A stretch of 55,488 nt of DNA from Opitutia bacterium UBA7876 (lineage in GTDB: Bacteria > Verrucomicrobiota > Verrucomicrobiia > Opitutales > Seribacteraceae), in assembly GCA_002500665.1 (NCBI GenBank), contig DLRY01000018.1:85169-140656 (forward strand). The letters run 5' to 3'. This document shows positions 25,535 through 32,800 of this stretch, in pieces (positions within the stretch are counted from its first letter, which is position 1; every line of letters begins with the position of its first letter). The position numbers and the translations under genes were made by a program. Below the pieces are notes generated by a model. That model made no database searches. It had not been told where the DNA came from and saw only the letters and a list, made by a program, of their open reading frames with translations.

Positions 25535-26794
25535 CTATCCGATTTGCTCGAAGATGACGCTGACGTTGGCCCCGCCGAATCCGCTGCTGTTGCTGAGGAT
25601 GCGGGCGGCTTGGGTTTGCTCGCTTTTGCGGAGCAGGCGAAGGTGCTCGATTTCGGGGTCAGGCTCGGATACGTGGGCGGACCCGGGCAGAAAGCCATCC
25701 TTCAGGGCGAGGCAGCAAAATGAGGCTTCCATGATGCTGGAAAGGGAAAGCCCATGGCCGGTCAAGGCCTTGGTGCTCGATATCTTGAGTGCCTGGGGCG
25801 GGGGGAAGAGGCTCTTTATGGCCTTGAGCTCGGAAGCGTCTCCAATGGAGGTGGAGGGTGCATGGGCGTTCAGGTAATCGATGTCGGAAGGGGACAAACC
25901 GGTATCCGCCAAGGCCTGTGTCATGGCTCTTTTCAGGCCTCGGCCCTCGGGGTGTGAAATAGCGACGTTGTGGCCGTCCGATCCCTGCCCCCAACCGATG
26001 AACTTGGCGTAGGGTTCGGCTCCGCGTCTTTGGGCCTCGGATTTGGTCTCTAGCACCAGAGAGACCGCGCCCCCGGTGCCTACGAAACCGTTCCTGGTCT
26101 TGTCGAAAGGGCGGGAAGCGCGGTCGGGATCGGAATCCAGGGAAAGGGCCCGCATGCCGCAGAAGGGGACGATGCTCTCGAAGTTGCAGTCCTCAGCCCC
26201 GACCACGAGCATCCTCTTCTGACGACCGAGACGGATCTCGTCGAGGGCCATTCCGAGGGCATGGCCGGAGGAGGCACATGCGGAAACCAAACCGGTGGAG
26301 GACCCGCGGATGCCAAGGGCAGCCACAAGGTTGAAGGTGAGGGTGCCGGCGATGGAAGCGACGATGGCGAGAGGGTTGCATGCCATCACGCCTCGCTGGT
26401 CCATTTTCTCGAAGTGCTTGTGAATGGAACGCATCGATCCTCCGGATGAGGTGTAGAGGCCTGCATCGGGGTCGTGGAGGTCCTCTTCGGAGAGGGAGGC
26501 GTCCTCGATGGCTTGGTTGAGGGAACACCAGGCGTAGAGGACGTGAGGGGAGAAACTGCGCAGGACGGCCCGAGGAACACGGTACTTTTCCGGGTATTCC
26601 CAGTCCTCGGGATCGGGGGATGAAACCTCGAATTCCTTAACCGTACCGGCGATCTTAACGGGAGAATCCTCCCCTTGCAGTTCGGGGTGTCTCTCGATCC
26701 CGTGCCTGAGTTCGAGAAGGTTGCGGGTAACTGTGCCTCGGTCGTTGCCGATGCTGGTGACCAAGCCCATCCCGGTAATCCAAACTTCTTCCAT
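25535..26794 (-). CDS. Beta-ketoacyl-ACP synthase, KAS II-like (aryl-polyene type variant)
   Basis: 419 residues. The thiolase-fold condensing enzyme has its full catalytic set: nucleophile C173 (SACASSGHALG), H311 (NAHAPST) and H347 with K342 (TKALTGHGLSLSS). Primary FabF enzymes read NAHGTST and a GAAG-type loop; NAHAPST and KALTGHGLSLSSIMEA are more like ketosynthases of polyene or flexirubin clusters, from memory. It may make a special acyl chain rather than bulk fatty acid. No ACP or ketoreductase is adjacent; only the nitroreductase follows. A TTGCCG lies 37 bases before the ATG. Confidence 0.9.
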   Translation of the reverse strand: MEEVWITGMGLVTSIGNDRGTVTRNLLELRHGIERHPELQGEDSPVKIAGTVKEFEVSSPDPEDWEYPEKYRVPRAVLRSFSPHVLYAWCSLNQAIEDASLSEEDLHDPDAGLYTSSGGSMRSIHKHFEKMDQRGVMACNPLAIVASIAGTLTFNLVAALGIRGSSTGLVSACASSGHALGMALDEIRLGRQKRMLVVGAEDCNFESIVPFCGMRALSLDSDPDRASRPFDKTRNGFVGTGGAVSLVLETKSEAQRRGAEPYAKFIGWGQGSDGHNVAISHPEGRGLKRAMTQALADTGLSPSDIDYLNAHAPSTSIGDASELKAIKSLFPPPQALKISSTKALTGHGLSLSSIMEASFCCLALKDGFLPGSAHVSEPDPEIEHLRLLRKSEQTQAARILSNSSGFGGANVSVIFEQIG

Positions 26795-26849
26795 TTTTAT
26801 ACTTCGTTAGTACCGGGATGATTTTCGGCAAGGTTAAAGAGAGGACTTT

Positions 26850-27440
26850 TTAGTTTTGCGGAAGTTCGTCGTTCGGGTCGGTCGACTGGTCCAGTTCCTC
26901 AATCAATTCCCCTTCTGGGCTCCAGGTTTTCCAGGTTCCGGTGGGCCGACCGACACTGTGCCATTGCTCCCTCCACTTCGTTCCATCCTCGTACCACATG
27001 GTGGAAAGTCCGTCCTTCTTTCCGTTTTGGTAGGTCCCTTTCATCTTCACCTCTCCTCCCGGGTACCACATGGTGAAGGGACCGTGGTTGAGCCCGTCCT
27101 TTTTCACGCCCTGCCAACGCTTCTTTCCATCGGGGAAGAAGGTCGTCCAGCTTCCCTCGGGTTTTCCGTTCTTCATCTCCCCCTTGTAGGAGACAGCTCC
27201 GTCCTTGGTTAAGCCGATCGATTCCTGATTGTCCGTTCCCTTTTCGGACTTGGTGAACTGGAGGCCATCCCGGGAGCGGGTCACACCCGAAGCATTCAAG
27301 CCATCCGAGGGCAATCCGGAAGCATTCTCCTCAAGCATTTCCCTCGCCTCATCCTCAAGCGTTTTTTCAGAACAGGACGCTGCTAGGAAAACGGCGGCGA
27401 AAAGAGAGACCCATCGTTTACCCTTGGTTTTTATTTGCAT
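26850..27440 (-). CDS. MORN/YwqK-type repeat lipoprotein C, directly behind tRNA-Ala
   Basis: 196 residues from the ATG at 27440, chosen because it gives a signal and a lipobox (LAAS-C23); any longer start would run into the tRNA. An acidic helix follows, then four or five MORN-type repeats (MKNGKPEGSWTTFFPDG, LNHGPFTMWYPGG, KKDGLSTMWYEDG, SVGRPTGTWKTWSPEG). The tRNA-Ala 3' CCA ends only 14 bases before this ATG on the same strand, with no room for a promoter and no Shine-Dalgarno, so it is most likely expressed from the tRNA transcript. Role unknown; related to lipoproteins A and B. Confidence 0.87.
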   Translation of the reverse strand: MQIKTKGKRWVSLFAAVFLAASCSEKTLEDEAREMLEENASGLPSDGLNASGVTRSRDGLQFTKSEKGTDNQESIGLTKDGAVSYKGEMKNGKPEGSWTTFFPDGKKRWQGVKKDGLNHGPFTMWYPGGEVKMKGTYQNGKKDGLSTMWYEDGTKWREQWHSVGRPTGTWKTWSPEGELIEELDQSTDPNDELPQN

Positions 27441-27454
27441 GAAGGGGGAAGGGA

Positions 27455-27530
27455 TGGTGGAGCCGATCGGGATCGAACCGACGACCTCCACAATGCCATT
27501 GTGGCGCTCTTCCAACTGAGCTACGGCCCC
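27455..27530 (-). tRNA. tRNA-Ala (anticodon GGC)
   Basis: 76 bases: acceptor GGGGCCG (27530-27524) pairs with CGGCTCC, including the G3-U70 pair that marks alanine tRNAs. The D arm is AGCTCAGTTGGAAGAGC, the anticodon loop ATGGCAT with GGC, and the T arm GGTTCGATCCC. Discriminator A and CCA are encoded (27457-27455). It sits 67 bases after the end of the repeat-protein gene and 14 bases before lipoprotein C, all on the minus strand. Confidence 0.96.
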
Positions 27531-27548
27531 AAAGTGTATTTTTTCTAG

Positions 27549-27576
27549 AGGATATCGCGAATCGAGTCCAGTTCAA
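27549..27576 (-). promoter_or_regulatory. Candidate promoter of tRNA-Ala and lipoprotein C
   Basis: On the minus strand TTGAAC (27576-27571) and TATCCT (27554-27549) are 16 bases apart, predicting a start near 27542, about 12 bases before the tRNA. Confidence 0.45.
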
Positions 27577-27597
27577 ACGGCACGACCCGTGTCGACC

Positions 27598-29010
27598 TCA
27601 GGCGGGTGGTGGTTCGCTTCCAGGCTGAGGCGGACGGGTGATTTTAAGGCCCTTGGTCTTGGACTTTCCCTTCTTGAGGGACAGAGTCGGTTTGCCTGGT
27701 TTTCCACCAGGCTTGAGGGTCGGCTTGCCCGAAAGACCTGGCGGGCGGGTAAGGCCGGCGGCTTTTCCTTCCGAGGGAGGACCGGGAGGCGGTGGCGCGA
27801 CCGGAGCGTCCGTTTGGCCCGAATCATCATTGTCCGTGGAGGCGGGCGGTGAGGGCAAGTCGGGTACGGGGGGAGGCGCGGGTGGTTCGTCCCCTCCTAT
27901 GGAAGGGGGTGAAGGAAGGTCGGGAGCAGGTGGAGGCGCGGGTGGTTCTTCGCTGAAGGAGGGAGGGGATGGAAGATCCGGTGCCGGAGGGGGTGCGTCG
28001 TCACCGGCGTCGTCGCCAAAGGATGGGGGCGAAGGCAGGTCGGGCGCGGGGGGAGGAGCGGGTGGCTCGTTCTGGGCTTCCTCCTCTTCTTGCTCATCGT
28101 CGCCGAAGGAGGGAGGGGAAGGCAGATCCGAGGACGGAGGGGGATCGTCGTCACCGGCATCGTCGCCGAAGGATGGGGGTGAAGGAAGGTCGGGGGCCGG
28201 AGGAACGTCCTGAGTCTCCTTCTCTTCTTGATCATCGTCGCCAAAGGATGGAGGGGAAGGCAGATCGGGGGACGGAGGGGGAGCGTCTTCACCGGCATCG
28301 TCGCCGAAGGATGGGGGTGAAGGAAGGTCGGGGGCCGGAGGCTCGGCCTTAGTCTCCTTCTCTTCTTGATCATCGTCGCCAAAGGATGGAGGGGAAGGCA
28401 GATCGGGGGCCGGAGGGGAAGCGGGAGCTTCTTCGCCAGCATCGTCCCCGTCGTCACTATCGTCACCGAAGGAAGGAGGGGAGGGAAGATCAGGAGCGGG
28501 CGCATCGTCGGCAGCCTCATCCTCGAAGGAAGGAGGAGAGGCGGGTTCGGGGGTTGGTTCCTCGGACGAATCTTCCTCGGCTTCGGATGAACCGCCGAAT
28601 TTTTCGTCGTAGCCTCCGGAGGCTACCTTACGCACTTGAACCACGCTGACGCCCGTATCTCGCGAAATGGCGGCCTTGTTGGGGTTAGGCTTGGAAAGCA
28701 ATTCCTTGATCTGCTGGTAGGTTTCCCGGTCCATGGTCACGGTCTTGCGCCGACCGGTTGGGGAAGTGGCGATAAGCTTGTCCTTGAGAGCCGGGGAAGC
28801 AAAGGCAGTGAGGGCCCGGATAAGGTCGCTTGCGCTCTTGTATTCGGTATTGATCTCCTCGTTTACCTTTTCGTGAAGGGTGGAGAGATAGGCGGAAGTC
28901 TTCTCCTTGCTTTCCCGTTTTTCTACTTCGGCTTTCGCTCTTTCCTGGATGTCCTTGAGGATCTTCTCGGGATCTTCGTTGAAATCTACGTCAAAAGATA
29001 TTTTTGTCAT
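27598..29010 (-). CDS. Proline/acid-rich tandem-repeat protein with predicted helix-turn-helix
   Basis: 470 residues, not recognised. Layout: a charged, coiled-coil-like N-terminus (1-60); a helical region with a predicted helix-turn-helix (96-133), where NKAAISRDTGVSVVQVRKV (111-129) looks like a DNA-recognition unit; an acidic linker; ten copies of a DLPSPPS-based repeat (173-390) rich in Pro, Asp and Glu; and a basic, Lys/Gly/Pro-rich tail (415-470). No signal peptide or membrane helix, so probably cytosolic. The HTH plus the basic tail suggest nucleic-acid binding and the array a long disordered spacer; both are inferences. It follows hisA on the same strand after 129 bases containing a perfect inverted repeat. 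Confidence 0.8.
   Translation of the reverse strand: MTKISFDVDFNEDPEKILKDIQERAKAEVEKRESKEKTSAYLSTLHEKVNEEINTEYKSASDLIRALTAFASPALKDKLIATSPTGRRKTVTMDRETYQQIKELLSKPNPNKAAISRDTGVSVVQVRKVASGGYDEKFGGSSEAEEDSSEEPTPEPASPPSFEDEAADDAPAPDLPSPPSFGDDSDDGDDAGEEAPASPPAPDLPSPPSFGDDDQEEKETKAEPPAPDLPSPPSFGDDAGEDAPPPSPDLPSPPSFGDDDQEEKETQDVPPAPDLPSPPSFGDDAGDDDPPPSSDLPSPPSFGDDEQEEEEAQNEPPAPPPAPDLPSPPSFGDDAGDDAPPPAPDLPSPPSFSEEPPAPPPAPDLPSPPSIGGDEPPAPPPVPDLPSPPASTDNDDSGQTDAPVAPPPPGPPSEGKAAGLTRPPGLSGKPTLKPGGKPGKPTLSLKKGKSKTKGLKITRPPQPGSEPPPA
27841..28494 (-). repeat. Coding tandem repeats: ten DLPSPPS units, 138-base higher-order period
   Basis: Ten units of roughly 15-25 residues each begin DLPSPP. Units 2, 4 and 6 continue with (D/E)QEE and units 3, 5 and 7 with AG(D/E)D, so a two-unit module of 46 residues (138 bases) has been duplicated. 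At DNA level, identical 20-base stretches start at 28181 and 28319, exactly 138 apart. The last three units are shorter and diverged. Confidence 0.85.
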
Positions 29011-29065
29011 GGCTACGCAAACATTTAGGGTAAGGGGTAATTAATGTGGAAGAAGACTCAAAAGT

Positions 29066-29126
29066 TCTCCAAACCTCTTTGCAAGTACTATTTGCAAAGA
29101 CCGTATTTCGGGAAGGTCTCCAAACC
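29066..29126. promoter_or_regulatory. Perfect inverted repeat flanked by direct repeats upstream of the repeat-protein gene
   Basis: A 9-bp perfect inverted repeat, TCTTTGCAA (29076-29084) and TTGCAAAGA (29092-29100) around a 7-base loop, is flanked by two copies of TCTCCAAACC (29066-29075 and 29117-29126). It lies between the hisA stop (29140) and the start of the repeat-protein gene (29010). No U-tract follows on the minus strand, so an operator or mRNA element fits better than an intrinsic terminator. Confidence 0.5.
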
Positions 29127-29139
29127 AGATGATTCCGGG

Positions 29140-29880
29140 TCAACCGGCTTGACCAGACGAGCAAAGGTTTTGCAGCGAAACCGTGCCCTCATAGAGGGCT
29201 TTCCCAATGATCACGCCCTCGAGATTGGAATACTTGACTGCCAATTCCCTCAGTGAGTCGACGTCGGATTCACGGGTTACTCCGCCCGAGGCTATGACCA
29301 GGCAACCGGGTACGGCCTCGGCCATTCTTCTCTGGGCATCCAGGTTGGGACCCTTCATGGCGCCATCCGTAGCGACGTCGGTATGGATGATCCAGCGAAG
29401 CCCCATTGACTCCAGTCGCCCTGCCAGGTCGATCGCATCGGTCGCGGTCGTCTCGACCCAGCCCTTGGTGGCGACCATTCCGTCTTTGGCGTCTATGCCC
29501 ACGACTATCCTCTCGGGTCCGAACTTATCGATCAGAGAACCGATCCACTTAGGTTCTTCGCAGGCCCGTGTTCCGATGATTACACGGTGCAGCCCAAGAT
29601 CGAGTGCTTTGCCGATCGCATCCTCATCCCTCATCCCGCCTCCAAGCTGAACCTTGAGGCCCTCCACCTCAAGGATGCCCTTGACGGCTTCGAGGTTTGA
29701 GGAGGCTCCCGCAAAGGCCCCGTCAAGGTCGACTACATGGAGGTGGGTCGACCCGGCATCCCGCCACTTGCGGGCAGGTTCTTCGGGTCTGTCGAAATAA
29801 ACGGTCTCCTGGTCGGCTTTGCCTTGAAAAAGCCGCACGCAACGGCCGTTGCGCAGATCGATGGCGGGATATATAGTCAT
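29140..29880 (-). CDS. hisA: ProFAR isomerase HisA
   Basis: HisA isomerises the aminoaldose ProFAR to the aminoketose PRFAR in histidine synthesis. The 246-residue (beta/alpha)8 barrel starts at the ATG at 29880 (MTIYPAIDLRNGRCVRL). Catalytic aspartates D8 and D130 (GIDAKDG) and the two phosphate-binding half-barrel motifs (QLGGGMRD, IASGGVTRESD) are present. No other his genes are close. Its start is 108 bases from the divergent M42 peptidase start. Confidence 0.96.
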   Translation of the reverse strand: MTIYPAIDLRNGRCVRLFQGKADQETVYFDRPEEPARKWRDAGSTHLHVVDLDGAFAGASSNLEAVKGILEVEGLKVQLGGGMRDEDAIGKALDLGLHRVIIGTRACEEPKWIGSLIDKFGPERIVVGIDAKDGMVATKGWVETTATDAIDLAGRLESMGLRWIIHTDVATDGAMKGPNLDAQRRMAEAVPGCLVIASGGVTRESDVDSLRELAVKYSNLEGVIIGKALYEGTVSLQNLCSSGQAG

Positions 29881-29988
29881 GGTAAGGTTTCCATAAGGCA
29901 TTTCCGGGGGATCGCGATGCAAAAAATTTCATTTAGGCTCGTCCTTGGATCTTTTTTGATTCAACTATCCTTTTCACTCTCAATAACC

Positions 29989-31080
29989 ATGGCAAAGAAA
30001 ACCAAATCTTCCACACCACCTCGCAACCCCGCCGTTCCGGCTTTTCTGAAGGAACTGTTGCAGGCCCGTTCCCCATCGGGCTATGAAGACGAAGCCCGAG
30101 ATGTAGTGAGGAAGCGGATGCAGCGTGTGGCGGATTCCTTTGAGGTGGATGCCCTAGGCAGTTGTCACGCAACCCTGGGCCAGAGAGGTTCTCCAACCCT
30201 CATGCTGGCCGGTCACATTGACGAACTGGGACTCATCATCAAGCATGTTAGCGAGAAGGGTTACCTCTATTTCGATGCGATCGGAGGGCATGACCTATCC
30301 ATGATTTCAGGAAGGCGGGTCGATATCCTGACCCGCAAGGGAGTCATCCGCGGAGTCACCGGCAAGCGGGCCATTCACCTGATGACCCCCGAGGAACGCA
30401 GGAAAGTTCCCCAGATGCACCAGATGTGGATCGATATCGGGGCCAAGAACAAGAAAGAGGCTTTAGCCAGGGTGACCATTGGCGATGCCGCAGTATACGA
30501 CCATGGCTTTGAGAAACTGAATGGGCCTTTGGTCGTCTCACGGGCTTTCGACGACAAGAGCGGCGCCTACACCGTGAACGAGGCCCTTCTCCGCTTGGCC
30601 AAGGGAGGGAAGCCCAGTTGCAAGGTGGTGGCGGTTTCCACTTCCCAAGAGGAAATCGGGACCCGGGGGGCCATCACATCCGCTCATCTCGCTAACCCGG
30701 ACGTCGCCCTCGCGGTGGACGTCAGTCACGCCACCGATCATCCGGATGCGGATCACCGCAAATACGGGGCGTTTACGCTGGGCGGCGGACCGATCCTTAC
30801 CCGCGGCCCCAATATTCACCCTGCCGTTTTCGACCGCCTGATGGATTGCGCCAAGAAGGAGGGCATACCCGTGCAGATTGAGGCGGACCCGCGCCCGACC
30901 GGCACCGACGCCCGCTCCATCCAGATTTCCAGGGACGGCGTACCTACCGGTCTGCTTGGGATACCTCTGCGCTACATGCACACCCCCAGCGAGGTGATTG
31001 ACCTCAATGACTTGGAAGCGGTGGTCCAGTTGATGGTGGCTTTCGCCCGCTCCCTGCGCAAGGGTGAGAGTTTCGTCTGA
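29989..31080 (+). CDS. M42-family metalloaminopeptidase
   Basis: 363 residues from the ATG at 29989 (MAKKTKSS); longer starts add residues unlike the family. M42 enzymes are large tetrahedral (TET) cytosolic aminopeptidases with two metal ions. Visible ligands and catalytic residues: H76 and D78 (AGHIDELG), the bridging Asp in SRAFDDKSGAY, the Glu pair in STSQEEIGTRGA, Asp in AVDVSHATD, and the late His in RYMHTPSEV. An inserted beta domain (about 100-185) is normal. A TTGATT lies 33 bases before the ATG. Degrades peptides downstream of proteases. Confidence 0.93.
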   Translation: MAKKTKSSTPPRNPAVPAFLKELLQARSPSGYEDEARDVVRKRMQRVADSFEVDALGSCHATLGQRGSPTLMLAGHIDELGLIIKHVSEKGYLYFDAIGGHDLSMISGRRVDILTRKGVIRGVTGKRAIHLMTPEERRKVPQMHQMWIDIGAKNKKEALARVTIGDAAVYDHGFEKLNGPLVVSRAFDDKSGAYTVNEALLRLAKGGKPSCKVVAVSTSQEEIGTRGAITSAHLANPDVALAVDVSHATDHPDADHRKYGAFTLGGGPILTRGPNIHPAVFDRLMDCAKKEGIPVQIEADPRPTGTDARSIQISRDGVPTGLLGIPLRYMHTPSEVIDLNDLEAVVQLMVAFARSLRKGESFV

Positions 31081-31161
31081 AAGTGACCACGGTCCCGGCG
31101 TTGGTCATGCTCATCGACCTTGCTTTCAAGGGATGGAGGTGACCTTGCCTTCCGCCTTAGC

Positions 31162-31190
31162 TTGAAATTCTACCGAGCTTTTGCTAGTTT
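31162..31190 (+). promoter_or_regulatory. Candidate promoter of the Bax-inhibitor-1 gene
   Basis: TTGAAA at 31162-31167 and TAGTTT at 31185-31190 are 17 bases apart, giving a leader of about 44 bases. The 160-base gap 31081-31240 also has a weak TGACCA/TGGTCA inverted repeat (31084-31107) without a U-tract. Confidence 0.4.
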
Positions 31191-31240
31191 GGGATTACAG
31201 ATTGGAATAAATTAATTAACTCACATTTAACAACATCACA

Positions 31241-31948
31241 ATGAAAGAAGAATACTACGCATCCCCTACCGCCGCCCAGAGCTCGCCTGCCGAGCGTGCC
31301 GGTTTCATCCGCAAGACCTACGGACACCTCGCCATAGCCCTGCTTGCCTTCACGGGTATCGAATACTACCTGGTCAACGCTCCATTCGCTCAGAAATTGG
31401 CCGTCAGCATGACGCAGGGCATGAGCTGGCTTGTTGTAATGGGTCTTTTCGTGGGAGTTAGCTACTTGACCGACAAGCTGGCCCGCTCCAATAATTCCGA
31501 GCAGACCCAGTACCTCGGCTTGGGCCTATTCGTGGTGGCTGAGGCCATCGTCTTTCTTCCTCTGCTTTATGTTGCAAACTCTTACGGAGGAGAAGGGGTA
31601 ATCCAGACCGCGGGGATCATGACCCTGCTTCTGGTCGGTGGATTGACCTACACCGCTTTTGCCACCAAGAAGGACTTTTCCTTTCTCGGCGGGATCCTTT
31701 CCATTGGGGGATTCGTGGCCATAGGCTTCATCGTATGCAGCTTGATTTTCGGCTTCTCGCTCGGGCTGATCTTTTCTTCCGTGATGGTTCTCTTCGCGGG
31801 GTGCGCGGTGCTCTTCACCACGTCCAACATCATTCATCACTACAACCCCAACCAGCACGTGGCCGCTTCCCTCTCCTTGTTTGCGTCCGTCGCCCTTCTC
31901 TTTTTCTACATTCTGAGCATCCTGCTGAGGCTCGGCGGGGACGACTGA
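31241..31948 (+). CDS. Bax inhibitor-1/YccA family membrane protein
   Basis: 235 residues with seven predicted membrane helices, the BI-1/UPF0005 layout. The family pattern is seen in the soluble N-terminus leading into FIRKTYGHLAIALLAF, in LTYTAFATKKDFSFLGG and in the closing SIFLLRL-like helix (FYILSILLRLGGDD). Bacterial members are pH-sensitive calcium leak channels or modulators of FtsH. It stands alone, with its stop 4 bases from the stop of convergent folK, so its transcript must end inside folK. Confidence 0.93.
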   Translation: MKEEYYASPTAAQSSPAERAGFIRKTYGHLAIALLAFTGIEYYLVNAPFAQKLAVSMTQGMSWLVVMGLFVGVSYLTDKLARSNNSEQTQYLGLGLFVVAEAIVFLPLLYVANSYGGEGVIQTAGIMTLLLVGGLTYTAFATKKDFSFLGGILSIGGFVAIGFIVCSLIFGFSLGLIFSSVMVLFAGCAVLFTTSNIIHHYNPNQHVAASLSLFASVALLFFYILSILLRLGGDD

Positions 31949-31952
31949 TTCC

Positions 31953-32456
31953 TCAAGTCCAGTCGCTTCGATTCCCGAGGGGGTCCCCGACGAACCTTTT
32001 CTGGAGTCCGCCTAGTGCGGACTTCAGTGTTTGTGGACCCCATTGAGGGTGACTAAGGTCGGGGTTCAGTTCCATGAGGGGGAGGAGCACGAAGTCCCTC
32101 ATTAAAATTCCGGGATGGGGAAGAACGAGTTCGTCCGATTGGATGCTGAGGTCTCCATAAAGAAGCAGGTCGAGATCGATAACGCGCGGGCCGTTCTCCC
32201 GAATCACCTTTTTGCCCAGATCCTTCTCGACGGTCTGGAGCTCCTTCAATAGGGCGGGCGGAGAGAGGCCGGTCGAGATTTTGGCGGCCGCATTGGTGAA
32301 AGGGGGTTGGTCGGCGAAGCCAAAGGGTTCCGAGCGGTAGAGGCTCGAAGCGCCGAGGATTTTCGCGAAACCGGAGATACGTTGAAGGGCGGACTTGAAG
32401 GTCTGGGCGGGTTGCCCCAAGTTGGCTCCAAGACCAAGGTATGCTTCAGCGTTCAA
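31953..32456 (-). CDS. folK: Hydroxymethyldihydropterin pyrophosphokinase FolK
   Basis: FolK transfers pyrophosphate from ATP to 6-hydroxymethyl-7,8-dihydropterin, preparing it for FolP. 167 residues starting with a TTG at 32456 (then NAEAYLGLGANLG), which overlaps the end of folB by 11 bases; no ATG or GTG fits. Signatures: GLGANLG, SSLYRSEPFGF, the metal motif RVIDLDLLLYG, and LVLPHPGILMRDFVLLPL. It is the last gene of the folate cluster. The TTG and overlap suggest expression by translational coupling to folB. Confidence 0.94.
   Translation of the reverse strand: MNAEAYLGLGANLGQPAQTFKSALQRISGFAKILGASSLYRSEPFGFADQPPFTNAAAKISTGLSPPALLKELQTVEKDLGKKVIRENGPRVIDLDLLLYGDLSIQSDELVLPHPGILMRDFVLLPLMELNPDLSHPQWGPQTLKSALGGLQKRFVGDPLGNRSDWT
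32001..32027 (+). terminator. Possible hairpin terminator for the Bax-inhibitor-1 transcript, inside folK
   Basis: An 11-bp stem (CTG, one G-U, then AGTCCGC pairing with GCGGACT) with a CTAGT loop lies 53 bases beyond the BI-1 stop, within the convergent folK coding end. Only a weak T-rich run follows. Confidence 0.3.
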
Positions 32457-32796
32457 CCTCGACCCTGATTTCGCGCAGGCCCAGTTTCTTGGTGTAGCGG
32501 GGCTTGTCCACCGAGAGGCGGATCTTGTCGACGGCAAAGTTATCCTTGAGCTCGGTAGCCAGAACGTGAGCAAAACGCTCGAGGGTCTTTCCATCGTAGC
32601 TGGAGGAGAAATTACGGACGAACGAAATGAGGTCCCGATAGTCGATCCCCTCGGCGACCTCGTCGCTCTTACGGACCTCGTCGAAGTTGAATTCGAGCTC
32701 AATGGAAACATAGAGATCCTGGGGGGCGAACTGTTCCTCCTCAAGCAGGCCGATGCGGGCCATTACCTCGATTCCTTCCAGTTGAATCTTACCCAT
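32446..32796 (-). CDS. folB: Dihydroneopterin aldolase FolB
   Basis: FolB cleaves dihydroneopterin to hydroxymethyldihydropterin and glycolaldehyde. 116 residues from the ATG at 32796 (MGKIQLEGIEV), the usual length. Family features: IELEFNFDEVRKSDEVAEGIDY with the tyrosine after the D, an FAHVLATEL helix, and the closing VDKIRLSVDKPRYTKKL with the catalytic lysine region. It lies 4 bases downstream of folP and overlaps folK. Confidence 0.94.
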   Translation of the reverse strand: MGKIQLEGIEVMARIGLLEEEQFAPQDLYVSIELEFNFDEVRKSDEVAEGIDYRDLISFVRNFSSSYDGKTLERFAHVLATELKDNFAVDKIRLSVDKPRYTKKLGLREIRVEVER

Positions 32797-32800
32797 ATAC

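Noticed and set aside
27441..27515. Upstream extension of lipoprotein C to a TTG at 27515
   Set aside because: It would run through the tRNA-Ala gene and destroy the lipoprotein signal sequence.
27841..28494. Regularly spaced repeats that could suggest a CRISPR array
   Set aside because: The repeats are in frame within one long coding region, spacers are also repetitive, and no cas genes are present.
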